From Vicinamibacteria bacterium (lineage in GTDB: Bacteria; Acidobacteriota; Vicinamibacteria; Fen-336; JAGNNV01): 22,643 nucleotides of DNA. The notes beneath the pieces were generated by a model. That model saw only the letters and a program-made list of their open reading frames with translations. It did not search any database and had not been told where the DNA came from. This document shows positions 21,494 to 22,643 of this stretch, piece by piece; the first letter of the stretch is position 1; each line of letters starts with the position of its first letter. Position numbers and translations under genes: made by a program. The DNA is taken from positions 1-22,643 of the forward strand of contig JAENWE010000208.1 in assembly GCA_016650185.1 (NCBI GenBank), in the 5' to 3' direction.

Positions 21494-22643
21494 ATGACGT
21501 TCACCACTCCGGGCCGCATCCTTATGCTGCTGGCCGCAACCACGCTTTCCTTCGGGTGCGCCGAGTCCGCCCTCGCTCAAGTCGCGGCACCGCCTCGACA
21601 CCCCACGCTCCCGAGCGAGACCCCGGCGAAGTTCGAGCCGGTCACCGCCGGCTTCGACTACGTCCGAAGCGAGGTGATGATCCCGATGCGCGACGCGGTC
21701 AAGCTGCACACCGTGATCCTTGTCCCAAAGGGCGTCAAAGACGCGCCGATGTTGCTGACCCGCACTCCCTACGACGCAACCTCGCTCACCAGCCATGCTC
21801 AGAGCGGCCACCTCGGTCCGATCCTTCAAGGCTACGACAACGCCACCGATGTGATCGTCGACGGCGGTTACATCCGAGTGGTCCAGGATGTGCGCGGGAA
21901 GCACGGTTCGGAGGGCGACTACGTGACGAATCGTCCTCTTCACGGGCCGCAGAATCCCACCCCGGTGGATCACGCCACCGATACCTACGACACCATCGAC
22001 TGGCTGGTGAAGAACATTCCCGAGACGAACGGCCGGGTCGGCATCCTGGGCATCTCCTACGACGGTTTCCTGCCTCTGATGGCCCTCGTCAATCCTCACC
22101 CCGCTCTCAAGGTGGCGGTGCCCATGAATCCGATGGTCGACGGATGGCGCGGCGACGACTGGTTCCACAACGGCGCGTTCCGCCAGGAAATGATGCCCTA
22201 CATACACGACCAGGTGGCGACGCGAAAGAGCGACCTGACCTGGTGGAGCAACCACTTCGATGACTACGACATGTTCATGCAAGCGGGCTCGGCCGGCGAG
22301 CTCGGACGTCTGCACGGCCTTGACCAGATCGGTTTCTGGAAGAAACTCCTCGACCACCCGAGCTACGACGCCTTCTGGCGCGACCAGGCCATGGACACAA
22401 TCCTCGGCGCGCTCCCGCTGAAGGTGCCGGTCATGCTCGTGCACAGTCTGTGGGATCAGGAGGACATCTACGGTGCTCCCGCGGTCTACAAGCAGATCGA
22501 GCCGAAGGACACCACGAACGACAAGGTCTTCCTCGTCATGGGGCCGTGGCATCACGGACAGGAGATCCGGGAGGCCAGCGATCTGGGGGCGGTCCGCTTC
22601 GGCAGCGACACCGGCCTTCATTTCCGCCGGGAGATCCTGGGTC
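21494..22643 (+). CDS. Secreted alpha-amino-acid ester hydrolase (CocE/S15 family), N-terminal part
   Basis: The 383 visible codons run to the window end. Residues 1-29 are a signal peptide with cleavage likely after SALA. The alpha/beta-hydrolase nucleophile is Ser188 in GISYDGF. The blocks 'DVRGKHGSEGDYV' (132-144), 'DHATDTYDTIDWLVKN' and 'MVDGWRGDDWFHNGAFR' match alpha-amino-acid ester hydrolases. The triad Ser188, Asp321 (WDQED) and His354 (GPWHH) and the carboxylate cluster Asp222, Glu323 and Asp324 align by spacing with Ser174, Asp307, His340, Asp208, Glu309 and Asp310 as I recall them for the Xanthomonas citri enzyme. It would hydrolyse or transfer alpha-amino acyl esters and amides in the periplasm. 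ATG 21494 has a strong AAGGAG (21481-21486) 7 nt upstream. The C-terminal jelly-roll domain lies beyond the window. It has its own transcript after the terminator. Confidence 0.92.
   Translation, partial: MTFTTPGRILMLLAATTLSFGCAESALAQVAAPPRHPTLPSETPAKFEPVTAGFDYVRSEVMIPMRDAVKLHTVILVPKGVKDAPMLLTRTPYDATSLTSHAQSGHLGPILQGYDNATDVIVDGGYIRVVQDVRGKHGSEGDYVTNRPLHGPQNPTPVDHATDTYDTIDWLVKNIPETNGRVGILGISYDGFLPLMALVNPHPALKVAVPMNPMVDGWRGDDWFHNGAFRQEMMPYIHDQVATRKSDLTWWSNHFDDYDMFMQAGSAGELGRLHGLDQIGFWKKLLDHPSYDAFWRDQAMDTILGALPLKVPVMLVHSLWDQEDIYGAPAVYKQIEPKDTTNDKVFLVMGPWHHGQEIREASDLGAVRFGSDTGLHFRREILG

Noticed and set aside
21068..22621. Long minus-strand open frame (517 codons) opposite the membrane protein and ester hydrolase genes
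   Set aside because: Its composition is that of an antisense shadow in GC-rich DNA (many His, Arg, Val, Gly). The plus-strand frame carries a ribosome site, signal peptide and all catalytic residues.
1..22643. CRISPR arrays, insertion sequences, integrases, toxin-antitoxin pairs or defence genes
   Set aside because: No regularly spaced repeats, transposase or integrase motifs, or known defence domains were seen on either strand.

Overview
The window is about 22.6 kb of GC-rich (roughly two-thirds GC by eye), densely packed bacterial chromosome. GspA/ExeA- and GspB-like proteins plus a type IV prepilin point to a Gram-negative cell. A receiver protein with a Pro/Glu-rich linker and a conserved amphipathic C-terminal tail, an archaeal/Rickettsia-type ValS, an S9B dipeptidyl peptidase and an alpha-amino-acid ester hydrolase together suggest an Acidobacteriota-like or similar soil/sediment lineage. 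That placement is inference. I see no tRNA, rRNA, CRISPR array, insertion sequence, integrase or phage gene.

Layout. Positions 1-294 (minus) hold the N-terminus of a MatC-type permease cut by the window edge, divergent from a DUF2071 gene (423-1154, plus). A strong hairpin terminator (1174-1208) separates this from a convergent minus-strand unit read 5691 to 1213: a Cys-rich short-chain dehydrogenase-like protein, a type IV prepilin, and a 768-residue single-pass membrane protein with a long disordered linker. A second minus-strand unit read 11462 to 5870 encodes GspA, GspB (overlapping GspA by 4 nt), a fold-type III PLP enzyme of the D-threonine aldolase/D-serine dehydratase family, and an S9B dipeptidyl peptidase. 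A zinc-type alcohol dehydrogenase (11503-12609, plus) converges on a membrane protein with two zinc-ribbon modules (12619-13167, minus).

A roughly 500-bp gene-free stretch (13168-13686) carries four separate perfect or near-perfect hairpins and precedes a receiver-domain protein (13687-15129, plus). Then comes a tightly coupled plus-strand operon of valS, birA, an unrecognised gene and a TrmA/RlmD-type RNA uracil methyltransferase, with successive overlaps of 1, 4 and 4 nt. A small polytopic membrane protein follows, then a terminator (21395-21440), then a secreted alpha-amino-acid ester hydrolase that begins at 21494 behind a strong ribosome binding site and runs off the window.

How the genes work together. 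The minus strand is dominated by envelope and secretion functions (GspA/GspB, prepilin, large membrane protein) and peptide/D-amino-acid catabolism. The plus strand right half is translation and cofactor housekeeping. No complete novel defence or mobile system is visible. The best candidates for something undescribed are the SDR-prepilin-membrane protein unit and the hairpin-rich intergenic region at 13168-13686.
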